Source: Subdoligranulum sp. (GTDB lineage Bacteria; Bacillota; Clostridia; Oscillospirales; Ruminococcaceae). From it: a DNA stretch of 37,404 bases. Below, one piece after another: positions 17,123 through 25,053 of the stretch; positions within the stretch are counted from its first letter, which is position 1; the number at the start of each line of letters is the position of its first letter. The notes beneath the pieces are model-generated. The model ran no database searches. It was not told the DNA's origin and saw only the letters and a program-made list of their open reading frames with translations. Where the stretch lies: NCBI GenBank assembly GCA_014799685.1, contig JAAVHN010000037.1, forward strand, positions 20,457 through 57,860. The letters are read 5' to 3'. The position numbers were made by a program, and so were the translations under genes.

Positions 17123-17734
17123 TTACGCTTCACCGGAAATATCAATGGCGCCCATATTGCCGTTGTCGCCTACATCAACCGATGTCTTGATCTTCCGCAG
17201 CCACTTGGAGTATACCGGCAGCAGCAGCGTCAGCACGACGCCCACCACCAGAATGATCACATGGATGCGCAAATAATATTCGGCAAAGGCGATATAAGAG
17301 GTCTGCTCCGTCACCTTGATGGGGTTTTCCGCACGGGTAATGGCGGCCCAAATCGCATTGTTGTAGTACAGGTCGGCGGCACACACAATGCCTACCATGG
17401 CATACATCAGCACCATCATGGGCACATTGGGCTTCTTCCGGTAAGGGAATGCATTGAGGAAGCACACAAAGGACAACATGGAGAACAGCATGGTAACAAA
17501 ACCGGCCAGGCCCATGCCGTTGCCCTGGATGCGTGCGGTCGTATCCGAAATATACATCAGGTTCAGCGAGTAGAACAGGAAGGCCACAACAAACACCGTC
17601 AAAGGGATCATCTGCGGACGGCGCTTGAGGGCAACCAGAAATTTGCGCCAGCGCTCCTTGGCCCATGCCCCCAGCCCTTTCCGATGCCGGAGCTCCGCCT
17701 CGGCGCGGCCCTTGTTATTCTTGTTTTCCGCCAT
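17123..17734 (-). CDS. Uncharacterised multi-spanning membrane protein
   Basis: A 203-residue protein with a basic cytoplasmic N-terminus (to about 40) and four hydrophobic segments (about 43-63, 75-95, 104-124, 155-175), ending in a short acidic tail. I know no function. Its ATG overlaps the stop of the MsmK-type ATPase gene (TAATG), so production is coupled to the ATPase. Together with the proteins at 18832-19323 and 19320-19913 it forms a block around the ATPase, which suggests a transporter accessory role; this is inference from position only. Confidence 0.75.
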   Translation of the reverse strand: MAENKNNKGRAEAELRHRKGLGAWAKERWRKFLVALKRRPQMIPLTVFVVAFLFYSLNLMYISDTTARIQGNGMGLAGFVTMLFSMLSFVCFLNAFPYRKKPNVPMMVLMYAMVGIVCAADLYYNNAIWAAITRAENPIKVTEQTSYIAFAEYYLRIHVIILVVGVVLTLLLPVYSKWLRKIKTSVDVGDNGNMGAIDISGEA

Positions 17735-18819
17735 TAGCCTTCGCCCCCCTTGATGGCATTGGTAGTTTCCTTGTCAAAGAAATGCTTACGCTTGAAGGTA
17801 AACGATGCGGTGTCCCCGTTCTTGTAGTCCCGCCAGCCTTTCAGCTTGGCAGAAATCTTCGCGCTGGACGCCTTGGACGCGCCGATGTGACCGTGCACCA
17901 GGGTGTTCATGCCCAGATTCTCATTGGTTGTCACAGTTACGGGCACATCCGCGCCTTCCACAATATTCTCCGGGCGGACACCCAGTGTGATCTCCTTGTT
18001 GTTATAGGCCTGCAGCGTATGCTGTTCTTCCTTGGTGAGGGAAACCTGGAAGCCTTCCCCCACCAGCTTGTCGCCGTTCACCCGCACATCATAGAAGTTC
18101 ATGGGCGGCAGACCGATAAAGCTTGCCACAAACACGTTGGCCGGGGAATCATACAGCTCCAGCGGCGTACCCACCTGCTGGACATGGCCCATCGACATGC
18201 ACACGATGCGGTCGGCCAGCGTCAGCGCCTCGGTCTGGTCGTGGGTAACATACAGCATGGTGGCCTGCAGGCGCTTATGCAAAAGCAGAATCTCGCGCCG
18301 GGTGGCGCCGCGCAGCTTGGCGTCCAGGTTGGAGAGCGGCTCGTCGAACAAGAACACCTTCGGGTTGCGGACGATCGAGCGCCCCATAGCCACGCGCTGG
18401 CGCTGGCCGCCGGACAGCTGGGCGGGTTTCTTGTTCAGCTGGCTGGTCAGGCCCAGGATCTCGGCCGCCGCCAGCACCTTTTTGTGGATCACGTTGGGAT
18501 TCTCTTTGCGCAGGGTCAGGGAGAACGCCATGTTCTCATAAATGGTCATATGACCGTACAGGGCGTAGTTTTGGAACACCATCGCCATATCGCGATCCTT
18601 GGCCGGAGTGGCGGTGATGTCCTTGCCGTCCAGCAAAAGCTTGCCGGCCGAAATATCCTCCAAGCCGGCCACCATCCGCAGGGTGGTGGACTTTCCGCAG
18701 CCGGAGGGACCCACCAGCACGATGAGTTCGCCGTCCTTTACGTCCAGATTGAAGTCAAAGACCGCCTGCACGTTATTGTCATATATCTTGTCGATATGCT
18801 GCAAATTCAGTGTCGCCAT
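17734..18819 (-). CDS. Carbohydrate ABC transporter ATPase, UgpC/MsmK family (first copy in the operon)
   Basis: A 361-residue CUT1 importer ATPase with Walker A GPSGCGKST at about 38-46, signature LSGGQRQR, Walker B VFLFDEP, switch His in VTHDQTEA and a C-terminal TOBE-type domain (LGVRPENI onwards). The start at 18819 has AGGAGG upstream. Being 3' of the binding protein and permeases, it is the natural energiser of this importer. It is clearly related to the ATPase at 12522-13619 but is not a recent duplicate, since the C-terminal domains differ widely. Confidence 0.92.
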   Translation of the reverse strand: MATLNLQHIDKIYDNNVQAVFDFNLDVKDGELIVLVGPSGCGKSTTLRMVAGLEDISAGKLLLDGKDITATPAKDRDMAMVFQNYALYGHMTIYENMAFSLTLRKENPNVIHKKVLAAAEILGLTSQLNKKPAQLSGGQRQRVAMGRSIVRNPKVFLFDEPLSNLDAKLRGATRREILLLHKRLQATMLYVTHDQTEALTLADRIVCMSMGHVQQVGTPLELYDSPANVFVASFIGLPPMNFYDVRVNGDKLVGEGFQVSLTKEEQHTLQAYNNKEITLGVRPENIVEGADVPVTVTTNENLGMNTLVHGHIGASKASSAKISAKLKGWRDYKNGDTASFTFKRKHFFDKETTNAIKGGEG

Positions 18820-18831
18820 GTCTTCGCCTCC

Positions 18832-19323
18832 TTATGTGCCCTGGGGTTCCAGGGTCTTGAGATGTGCCTCCAGCTCATTGCACCGGATGAAGTTCACCGC
18901 GGCGGATGCGATCAGGCAGAGCGCGGAAACCACCAGGCAGACAACCATCCACATGAACTGGCCGTTTCCCATCACCGCCATGGATTCGCCATTGACAATG
19001 GTGGTGGCGCTATGGGCCGGCACGGGGATGATAAAGATCCGCACGATCTGGATCACGCCGATGACGGCCAGCAAATAGGAATAGCCCCGCTTATAGTTCT
19101 TCACACCTTCGGAGGAAAGGAACACCGCCAGCATGAAGACCAAATTATAGACAATCGAAATGCCGATCAGATAGTTGTAATAATAGGTGTCCACATCGGA
19201 CTGATAGAGACTTACAAAGTAGAACACATCGAACAGAATGCCCAAAATGGCCAGATTCGAGGAGAGCGTATTCTTGATAAAACGCATCCGGTCTCTCTGT
19301 ATGGTGCGGTCTTCGGCTGTCAT
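18832..19323 (-). CDS. Uncharacterised four-TM membrane protein
   Basis: A 163-residue protein with a charged N-terminus (to about 17), four hydrophobic segments (about 22-42, 50-70, 80-100, 122-145) and a short acidic tail. A loop containing a VNGESMAVMGNG stretch lies between segments 3 and 4. No family is recognised. Its ATG overlaps the stop of the upstream membrane-protein gene (ATGA), and the ATPase gene starts 12 bases after its stop. These couplings suggest a subunit or accessory factor of the importer. Confidence 0.75.
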   Translation of the reverse strand: MTAEDRTIQRDRMRFIKNTLSSNLAILGILFDVFYFVSLYQSDVDTYYYNYLIGISIVYNLVFMLAVFLSSEGVKNYKRGYSYLLAVIGVIQIVRIFIIPVPAHSATTIVNGESMAVMGNGQFMWMVVCLVVSALCLIASAAVNFIRCNELEAHLKTLEPQGT

Positions 19324-19913
19324 GCGGCGCTCCTCCTCCCTTCTTCCACCAGTGCGGCTTCATCCTTCATCAGGTTCACCTTCCACACCGCATTGGCCAC
19401 CAGCAGCGCACTGACAAGCAGCAGCAGGCCGAACACGAGGTAATGAAGGTCGAACCAGAAGGTAGACTCGGTATACAAAGTACCCCACATCTCGGCGTGC
19501 TCCTTCAGTGCGGCAAAATCCAGATTCGTCAAAAACTGGCGCTTTGCCTCCTCGATATTGATATGGGCATAGAAGGAATTGTACAGCGCCCCCGCCGTGA
19601 ACAGGCCGATGGACACAAAGTTGCCGATATAGTACCGGCGGCGGCTGTGGGTGTTGGTAATGTGCAGCAGCAGCGACAGCAGAATCTGCCCGATGCTGAG
19701 CAGAAGCAGCTGCCGGTTGAACGCCTGCATGGCGTAATAGATGATGGAGCCGGGAACATCTGTCTGCATTGGGTTATTAGGGTTCCTCATGGTATCATAG
19801 AGGCTATCATACAGATCTGTCATGAGTCCGAGCGTATAGAGGAAGAATGCCGCGCTCACGATGACAGCCGCCATACACAAGGCTTTTTGCGCAGTCATTT
19901 GTTTTTTATACAT
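19320..19913 (-). CDS. Uncharacterised membrane protein with a large loop
   Basis: A 197-residue protein with four hydrophobic segments (about 10-32, 62-85, 92-112, 150-172). A loop of about 30 residues rich in Tyr, Asp and Asn follows segment 1, and another of about 35 residues lies between segments 3 and 4. The ribosome site GGAGGAGG precedes the ATG. It follows the binding-protein gene, from which a strong hairpin (19946-19978) separates it. Function unknown. Confidence 0.75.
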   Translation of the reverse strand: MYKKQMTAQKALCMAAVIVSAAFFLYTLGLMTDLYDSLYDTMRNPNNPMQTDVPGSIIYYAMQAFNRQLLLLSIGQILLSLLLHITNTHSRRRYYIGNFVSIGLFTAGALYNSFYAHINIEEAKRQFLTNLDFAALKEHAEMWGTLYTESTFWFDLHYLVFGLLLLVSALLVANAVWKVNLMKDEAALVEEGRRSAA

Positions 19914-19945
19914 GACGACCTCCTCCCTGGGAAATCACATCCCCT

Positions 19946-19978
19946 CCCCGCCCGGAAGGCTTTCCCCTCCGGGCGGGG
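19946..19978 (-). other. GC-rich hairpin downstream of the binding-protein gene
   Basis: An 11-bp perfect stem (19946-19956 with 19968-19978) with an 11-base loop and no T-run. Such structures after binding-protein genes often protect the upstream mRNA from 3' decay and so raise binding-protein yield; that role is inferred. Confidence 0.65.
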
Positions 19979-20032
19979 CTGAGGATCAGAATGGTTGGAT
20001 CTGCAGTTGTTTGCAAAACTTGCGAAGAAAGC

Positions 20033-22207
20033 TTATTTCAGCGTGTTGTAGAAGTCGATATCACGCTGCCAGGCGTCCTGCTTCAGCGCCAGATACTGCT
20101 TGCCGGACCAGCTGTTGGTCACGGTGTCGGCTGCGCTCGCGGCATCCTGGATGGCGGCGTCGGTGTAGCCGCCGACGATGATCTCCAGCAGCATGTTGCT
20201 GCCGTCCTTCTGCTGGTTGAACCGGTCGTTCAGCTCGGTGTAGCCGCTGATCGTGGAGTTCTCCACGGTCGTGGTGGGCAGAACGGTGGGAACGCTGGTA
20301 TACCAGGGATTGCTCGCCATGCCCAGCTCGGGGTGCTTGATGGTGCCCAGACCGATAGCGGTGGAGATGTAGCCCGCGCCCTCGCGGCCCACATCATGCG
20401 TGCACTGATACTCGAAGGCCTGGCTCTTCAGGAAGGACAGCGTGGAGCCCAGATACTGGCGGGCATAGTTCGTGTAGTTGCCGTTCGCCTTATCCCACAG
20501 CTCTTCGCGGGTGGCGTCGGCAATCTCGGGCATCTGCGTGCCGTTAAAGTTGAAGGTCACATAATTGCCGCTTGCGTCGGTTTTAATGAAGGCGTCCGGG
20601 CCATAGCTCATGAGAATCTGGCCCTGCTCGGAGTAAGCGAAGTCGATCAGAGCCAGGCACGCGTACAGCTTATCCGTATCGCTGCCCACGCCGGCCTTGG
20701 AGATGCCCCAGCCGTCCGTCTTCACGGAACGCCAGGATTCGGTAAAGCGCATATACACGCCGTCGGCGTTGGAGCCGTCATACCAGCGGGCCACGGGCAC
20801 CATCACGGCCATGTACTTTTCGCCGTCCTGCAGGGCGGTGGCATTGTAGAGCGTCTGGGTCTGGTTGTAGTCGTAGTGCATGAAGCCAAGGTCGTTTTCC
20901 AGATAGCTCTTGGTGTTCTCCTCAGAGCTGTTGATGAACGCCTCGGAGATCAGGCCCTCCTGCACCATGGCGTGCATGCGCTCCATGGCCTCGTAGGTCT
21001 CCTGATCCTGACGGGCGTCATGCAGGGCGTTGTCGTTGCCGACATACAGGTAATCCTGGCGGGATTCCAGGCCACGCACGCCGAACAGCGTACCGGTGAA
21101 GCGGAACATATCCACGCGGCGCTGGTTGTTGTTGTCCTCACGGGAGAAGAGGCCCTGGATGGAATTGGTGCCGTTCAGCGTCTGGGCATTGGACACCACG
21201 CAGCGCAGCAGAGCAACCAGCTCGTCGGCATCCCAGGCAGCGTTTTGGCCCACGAACAGGTTGGCGCGCTCGGTGCCATAGTAGCCGTCATAGGCCTCGT
21301 CGATGTAGGTGCGCAGCATATTGACGGCGTCAACACCGCTCATGGAACCGGCCGCGTTCATCTTCTCGATGATGTTGCCGCCGTTGTCGTAGTTCTTGGT
21401 GATGGTCTCAACGCCGGAGCCGTCCAGCTTGACAACGTCAACGCTGACAGAACCGGAGGTGGGCATATAGGGCTCGTACACAGGGGCAGCCGTCTTGCCG
21501 CTGGCGTCGGCGGTAAACTCGCCCTCGCCGTTCAGAAGCTTCTCCACCCAGTCGGTGCGCATCAGGGGCATACGCTCGATGTCGTCCACGCCGTCAAAGT
21601 ACGGGCTGAAGTAGATGGCGCCGGTATCGGTGTTGCCGGTGATGGACATCCGGACGATGGGGTTTTCATCCAGATATGCCTTGAAATTCGGCATCATATC
21701 CAGATATTCGGCAATGTTCACAAGGCTGCCCGCTTCGCCGTTCTCGGAGAGCTTGGCCGCGGTGCCGCTGACCATGTCTACCTCGCCCAGGCGCTCTTTC
21801 CAGTAGTCGAACTCGGCACTGGCGCTGTTGCCCTGGTACTTGTCCTCCAGAGTGATGCCCAGTACATTCTCCACCTCGACCCAGGTGGGCTTCAGCTCGC
21901 CGGTGTGATAGGTGTTGCCGTCGGCCAGCTGCACACCCTCGCCGGCAGTTTCCGGATCGAAGGAGATGCCTGTTTTGGTATTGTTGTAGCCCGTGGCCAT
22001 GCGCAGCACAGTGCCGGGAGCATAGCTCAGGGTGTTGCCGGCATCCGAGGTTCCGTCATCGGATGCGCCGTCATTCGCGGTCGAATTGGTATTGGCCGGG
22101 GTGCTTTGCGTGTCGTAAGAGATGCTCGGGCCGCCGCAGCCGGCCAGCATTGCCGCGGCCATGGCGATGACAAGAAGCATCGCAACAAGAGATCTGTACT
22201 TTTTCAT
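20033..22207 (-). CDS. Large extracellular sugar-binding lipoprotein of the pectin ABC importer
   Basis: A 724-residue lipoprotein. The signal peptide ends at LAGC (Cys24), followed by a Ser/Thr/Asn/Asp-rich linker to about 65. The rest resembles family-1 extracellular binding proteins found with LplB/YtcP permeases (WVEVENVLGI, VDMVSGTAAKL, ALIDFAYSEQG). It is distinctly longer than the usual 500-560 residues of LplA/YtcQ-type proteins, with added segments near 230-320 and in the C-terminal third. AAGGAGG precedes the ATG. Followed by a stabilising hairpin. Ligand inferred to be pectin-derived oligomers from the operon. Confidence 0.88.
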   Translation of the reverse strand: MKKYRSLVAMLLVIAMAAAMLAGCGGPSISYDTQSTPANTNSTANDGASDDGTSDAGNTLSYAPGTVLRMATGYNNTKTGISFDPETAGEGVQLADGNTYHTGELKPTWVEVENVLGITLEDKYQGNSASAEFDYWKERLGEVDMVSGTAAKLSENGEAGSLVNIAEYLDMMPNFKAYLDENPIVRMSITGNTDTGAIYFSPYFDGVDDIERMPLMRTDWVEKLLNGEGEFTADASGKTAAPVYEPYMPTSGSVSVDVVKLDGSGVETITKNYDNGGNIIEKMNAAGSMSGVDAVNMLRTYIDEAYDGYYGTERANLFVGQNAAWDADELVALLRCVVSNAQTLNGTNSIQGLFSREDNNNQRRVDMFRFTGTLFGVRGLESRQDYLYVGNDNALHDARQDQETYEAMERMHAMVQEGLISEAFINSSEENTKSYLENDLGFMHYDYNQTQTLYNATALQDGEKYMAVMVPVARWYDGSNADGVYMRFTESWRSVKTDGWGISKAGVGSDTDKLYACLALIDFAYSEQGQILMSYGPDAFIKTDASGNYVTFNFNGTQMPEIADATREELWDKANGNYTNYARQYLGSTLSFLKSQAFEYQCTHDVGREGAGYISTAIGLGTIKHPELGMASNPWYTSVPTVLPTTTVENSTISGYTELNDRFNQQKDGSNMLLEIIVGGYTDAAIQDAASAADTVTNSWSGKQYLALKQDAWQRDIDFYNTLK

Positions 22208-22331
22208 GGATATCCTCCTTATTTTATTGGCTTTCCGCCGGGAATTCCCGGACGGGGATCCACAAGGTTTGGGGCCAGCCGGGCATCCGGCCCGCGGCGG
22301 GAGGCCCGGCCCTGCAGTCGTGCAGACTGCC

Positions 22332-23222
22332 TTACTCCTTCACACCGCCCACATTGGTGCCCTTGGCAAAATACTTCTGAATAAAGGGGTAGATGATCAG
22401 GATGGGAACGATGGAGCACACGATGAGGGCATAGATCACGGAATCGGAGGCAAACACTTCGTTCCAGCCCGCGATCACTTCGGGATCGGTGTACTGTTCC
22501 AGCTGGAGCCGGATGAACACCTGCAGGGGCTGCTCGTTGGTATTGGAAATCATCTGCCGGGCCCAGAAGTAGCCATTCCAGCGGGAAATAGCGAAGAACA
22601 GAGCCACAGTGGCAATGGTGGATTTGCTCATGGGGACGTACACTGTGCTGAGCACCTGAAACTCGGTGGCGCCGTCCACAATAGCGGCCTCCTCCACCTC
22701 GGAGGGAACGCCCTCAAAGGCGTTGCGCAGCAGAATAATGTTCATGGCTGCCATACCCATCGCGATAACCACCAGCCACTTGTCGTCCGTGATGCCCACA
22801 GCCGTGAACACGTCTTTGGTGGCCAGATAGTTCAAATACTGCGGCACAATGCCCGCGGAGAACCACATCGTGAACACCAGGAAGAAGTTGAAGAACTTGC
22901 GGAACAGCAGCCGCCGCTTGGACAGCGCATAAGCCCCCAAAATGGCGGTGAACATGGACCACAGCGTGCCGTACAGCGTAAGGAACAGCGTGTTGGAATA
23001 GGCATTCCAGAACATGTTGTTCTTAAACATCCGGGCGAAGGCGTCGAACTGCACATCCTTCGGGAACAGCACCACCTGCCCGTACTCCACGGCGGAGCGG
23101 CCGCTGATGGAAGCGGACACCGCATAAACGAAGGGATACAGACAGCACAGCGCGAACACGGTGAGCAGTGTATAGCTGAGGATCTTGAAGATCAGTTCAG
23201 AAATTTCAAGCTTTCTTTTCAT
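22332..23222 (-). CDS. Carbohydrate ABC transporter permease (YtcP/LplC type)
   Basis: A 296-residue CUT1 membrane subunit with six predicted transmembrane segments. The coupling motif EEAAIVDGATEFQVLSTVYVP interacts with the ATPase, and the C-terminal FIQKYFAKGTNVGGVKE is typical of the YtcP/LplC group. A GGAGGG ribosome site precedes the ATG. It follows the LplB-type permease by 12 bases and is separated from the binding-protein gene by about 120 bases of GC-rich, partly self-complementary sequence. Confidence 0.92.
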   Translation of the reverse strand: MKRKLEISELIFKILSYTLLTVFALCCLYPFVYAVSASISGRSAVEYGQVVLFPKDVQFDAFARMFKNNMFWNAYSNTLFLTLYGTLWSMFTAILGAYALSKRRLLFRKFFNFFLVFTMWFSAGIVPQYLNYLATKDVFTAVGITDDKWLVVIAMGMAAMNIILLRNAFEGVPSEVEEAAIVDGATEFQVLSTVYVPMSKSTIATVALFFAISRWNGYFWARQMISNTNEQPLQVFIRLQLEQYTDPEVIAGWNEVFASDSVIYALIVCSIVPILIIYPFIQKYFAKGTNVGGVKE

Positions 23223-23234
23223 AGCGCCCTCCCG

Positions 23235-24293
23235 TCAGTACAGCGAGGTATCGGATGCCTTGCGGGCGATGGTGTTGGCTCCGATCACCAGCATCATACC
23301 GATGACGTTGTTCATCATCTCCGCGGCTGCCGCAATTCCGGTACCCGCACCGCCGCTCGTCATACCCTGCCGGTTGGCGAAGGTGGACACCACGTCGGCG
23401 GTAACATAGGTGTTGGTGTTGTACAGCAGCAATACCTTTTCATAGCCGATATTCAGCAAAGAGCCGATGCGGGTGATCAGCATGATGACGATCGTGGACA
23501 GGATGCTGGGCAGCACCACATAGCGCATCTGCGACCACTTGTCCGCGCCGTCGATCTGCGCCGCCTCATAGCTGGTGGGAGAGATGGCGATGATGGCCGC
23601 GAAGAACACGATGCTGTCATAGCCCGCGCTCTCCCAAATGCCGCTGATCTGATAGATGGCGCGGAAGAAGGCCGGGTTGTTCAGAAGGCCGCCGTTGGCC
23701 ACCTCGTAGCTGACAAGCCCCATGCCCTGCAGCGCCTGGCTGACGATGCCCATACCGGTGGTGAGCGAGCCCTGCTTCACCAGCATGGTCACCAGCGAAG
23801 TCATAACAACGGTGGACATGAACTTCGGCAGATAGGTGAACACCTGATAGACGCTCCGGGCCGCATTGGAGCGGATCTCATTGAAGAACAGCGCCAGAAT
23901 GATGGGGATGGGGAACCCAAAGCACAGCCCGTAAAAGCTGAGGATAAAGGTATTCCGCAACGCCCTCCAGAAGTCTGTGGAGAGTTGGGTACCGCCCACC
24001 AGCAGCTGCTTGAAATAAGAAAAGCCGGAAAACATCTGCTGCGAAACGGGCAGGACTTCATCTGACACCTTGAAACATCCCAACAGCTCATACATTGGGA
24101 AATAGCGCCAGAACAGGAACACCAGCAGCATGGGAACCAACATCAGGTACAGGCGCCAATCCTTCAGGATGGTGACGCCCACATGCCGCCAGTAGTGCTT
24201 TTCCACGTCGTCCCGGACGGCTTGCTCCGGACTTACCCGATAGACTTTGGCTTCTTTGTCATATACGAGAAAATCCGCTGCCCTAACTTTCAT
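23235..24293 (-). CDS. Carbohydrate ABC transporter permease (LplB type)
   Basis: A 352-residue CUT1 membrane subunit. A hydrophilic N-terminal extension of about 45 residues precedes six transmembrane segments. The coupling motif YEAAQIDGADKWSQMRYVVLP and the ISGIWESAGYDSIVF segment are typical of LplB proteins. AGGAGG precedes the ATG. It pairs with the downstream YtcP/LplC-type permease to form the translocation channel. Confidence 0.92.
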   Translation of the reverse strand: MKVRAADFLVYDKEAKVYRVSPEQAVRDDVEKHYWRHVGVTILKDWRLYLMLVPMLLVFLFWRYFPMYELLGCFKVSDEVLPVSQQMFSGFSYFKQLLVGGTQLSTDFWRALRNTFILSFYGLCFGFPIPIILALFFNEIRSNAARSVYQVFTYLPKFMSTVVMTSLVTMLVKQGSLTTGMGIVSQALQGMGLVSYEVANGGLLNNPAFFRAIYQISGIWESAGYDSIVFFAAIIAISPTSYEAAQIDGADKWSQMRYVVLPSILSTIVIMLITRIGSLLNIGYEKVLLLYNTNTYVTADVVSTFANRQGMTSGGAGTGIAAAAEMMNNVIGMMLVIGANTIARKASDTSLY

Positions 24294-24310
24294 TTTTATC
24301 TCCTCCTTTT

Positions 24311-24874
24311 TTATTCCTTCTCCGCGTGGACACGCAGAAGGTAATGTTTTTGATCCTCATAGACACCGTCCAGCTTTCGCGCTATCCAGATGATCACAAA
24401 GGTGAATAAGAGGGAGAGGCTGTCGGTGGTAAAAAAGCCCACCACATTTTCCGGCCCCGCCCCAAGCAGGATGGCCACAGCCGCTCTCCCCGCCTGCATC
24501 AGCAGCTGCACCAAAAGGGGGAACACCAGAGAGAGATGCCCCGTGCGAACCCGCTCCTTGCCGAAAATCTTCAGCATAAGCACCGCAAGCACCGAAAATA
24601 GATTGCCCAGACAATAGATCAAAAACTGTTGTCCGGTGGCCCCGGAGAAATAGCAGAAAACAAACCCCGCCTCCACCGCGTGAATGGCCCCCCAAACACC
24701 CCAGCGCATATAGACGATGGATGCCATGGCTGCAGCCAAAGATACGGTAAAGGGCTGACCGGGGAACCACCAGTTGGCGGCATGAACGATCACAAACTCG
24801 AATATCGCCAGCATGATCCCGAACAGGCTCAAATCAATGGTACGGTATTCCTTCCATGTGCGCTGCCTTTTCAC
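24311..24874 (-). CDS. Small membrane protein, first gene of the pectin operon, GTG start
   Basis: A 187-residue protein with five to six hydrophobic segments, a WFPGQP motif near residue 36 and an amphipathic basic end. The compact multi-helix layout faintly recalls ECF-type S components, but no diagnostic motif supports that and I do not assign a family. The GTG at 24874 is the start: AGGAGG lies 13 bases upstream (24893-24888), a longer spacing than usual. It is 17 bases from the LplB-type permease gene. Confidence 0.7.
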   Translation of the reverse strand: MKRQRTWKEYRTIDLSLFGIMLAIFEFVIVHAANWWFPGQPFTVSLAAAMASIVYMRWGVWGAIHAVEAGFVFCYFSGATGQQFLIYCLGNLFSVLAVLMLKIFGKERVRTGHLSLVFPLLVQLLMQAGRAAVAILLGAGPENVVGFFTTDSLSLLFTFVIIWIARKLDGVYEDQKHYLLRVHAEKE

Positions 24875-24946
24875 CGGGCTTCACCTGCCTCCTGAAGGAT
24901 CATTGGAATTTTTTGCCTTTGGGGATAGGAATATCCACAAACCTGC

Positions 24947-24954
24947 GTTATAAT
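24947..24954. promoter_or_regulatory. Overlapping divergent -10 elements for the pectin operon and methylesterase gene
   Basis: Plus strand: TATAAT at 24949-24954, without a clear -35 box. Minus strand: TATAAC (24952-24947), 18 bases after TTGCTC (24976-24971). The two elements overlap, so divergent transcription may be mutually exclusive. A dyad GGATA-GGAA-TATCC lies at 24923-24936. Confidence 0.4.
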
Positions 24955-24960
24955 GGTGAG

Positions 24961-25018
24961 TGCTCATAAAGAGCAATGTTGGGCGGCCGCCCAACACCAA
25001 GGCCCATGGGCCTTGGTG
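24961..25018 (+). repeat. Three tandem hairpins/palindromes in the pectin methylesterase leader
   Basis: First TGCTC-ATAAA-GAGCA (24961-24975), then a 16-base perfect palindrome (24979-24994, centre GGCC), then directly a 24-base perfect palindrome (24995-25018, centre CATG). All lie between the candidate -10 box and the gene start at 25054. A T-rich stretch at 25026-25032 follows the last one, so it could act as a weak terminator or a leader control structure. Confidence 0.75.
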
Positions 25019-25053
25019 CAAACTTAATTTTTCAAGCAAAAGGGGAATTTCTC

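Noticed and set aside
19991-22384. A long plus-strand open frame (797 codons) opposite the binding-protein gene
   Set aside because: It is antisense to a clear lipoprotein gene, has no ribosome site or recognisable domain, and is rich in His/Gly/Val as expected for a shadow in GC-rich DNA.
22122-24065. A long plus-strand open frame (647 codons) opposite the permease genes
   Set aside because: Antisense to two canonical permeases with coupling motifs and ribosome sites; it has no family features.
24311-24874. Calling the first pectin-operon gene an ECF S component
   Set aside because: Only size and helix count agree; there is no signature motif and no EcfT or EcfA partner nearby.
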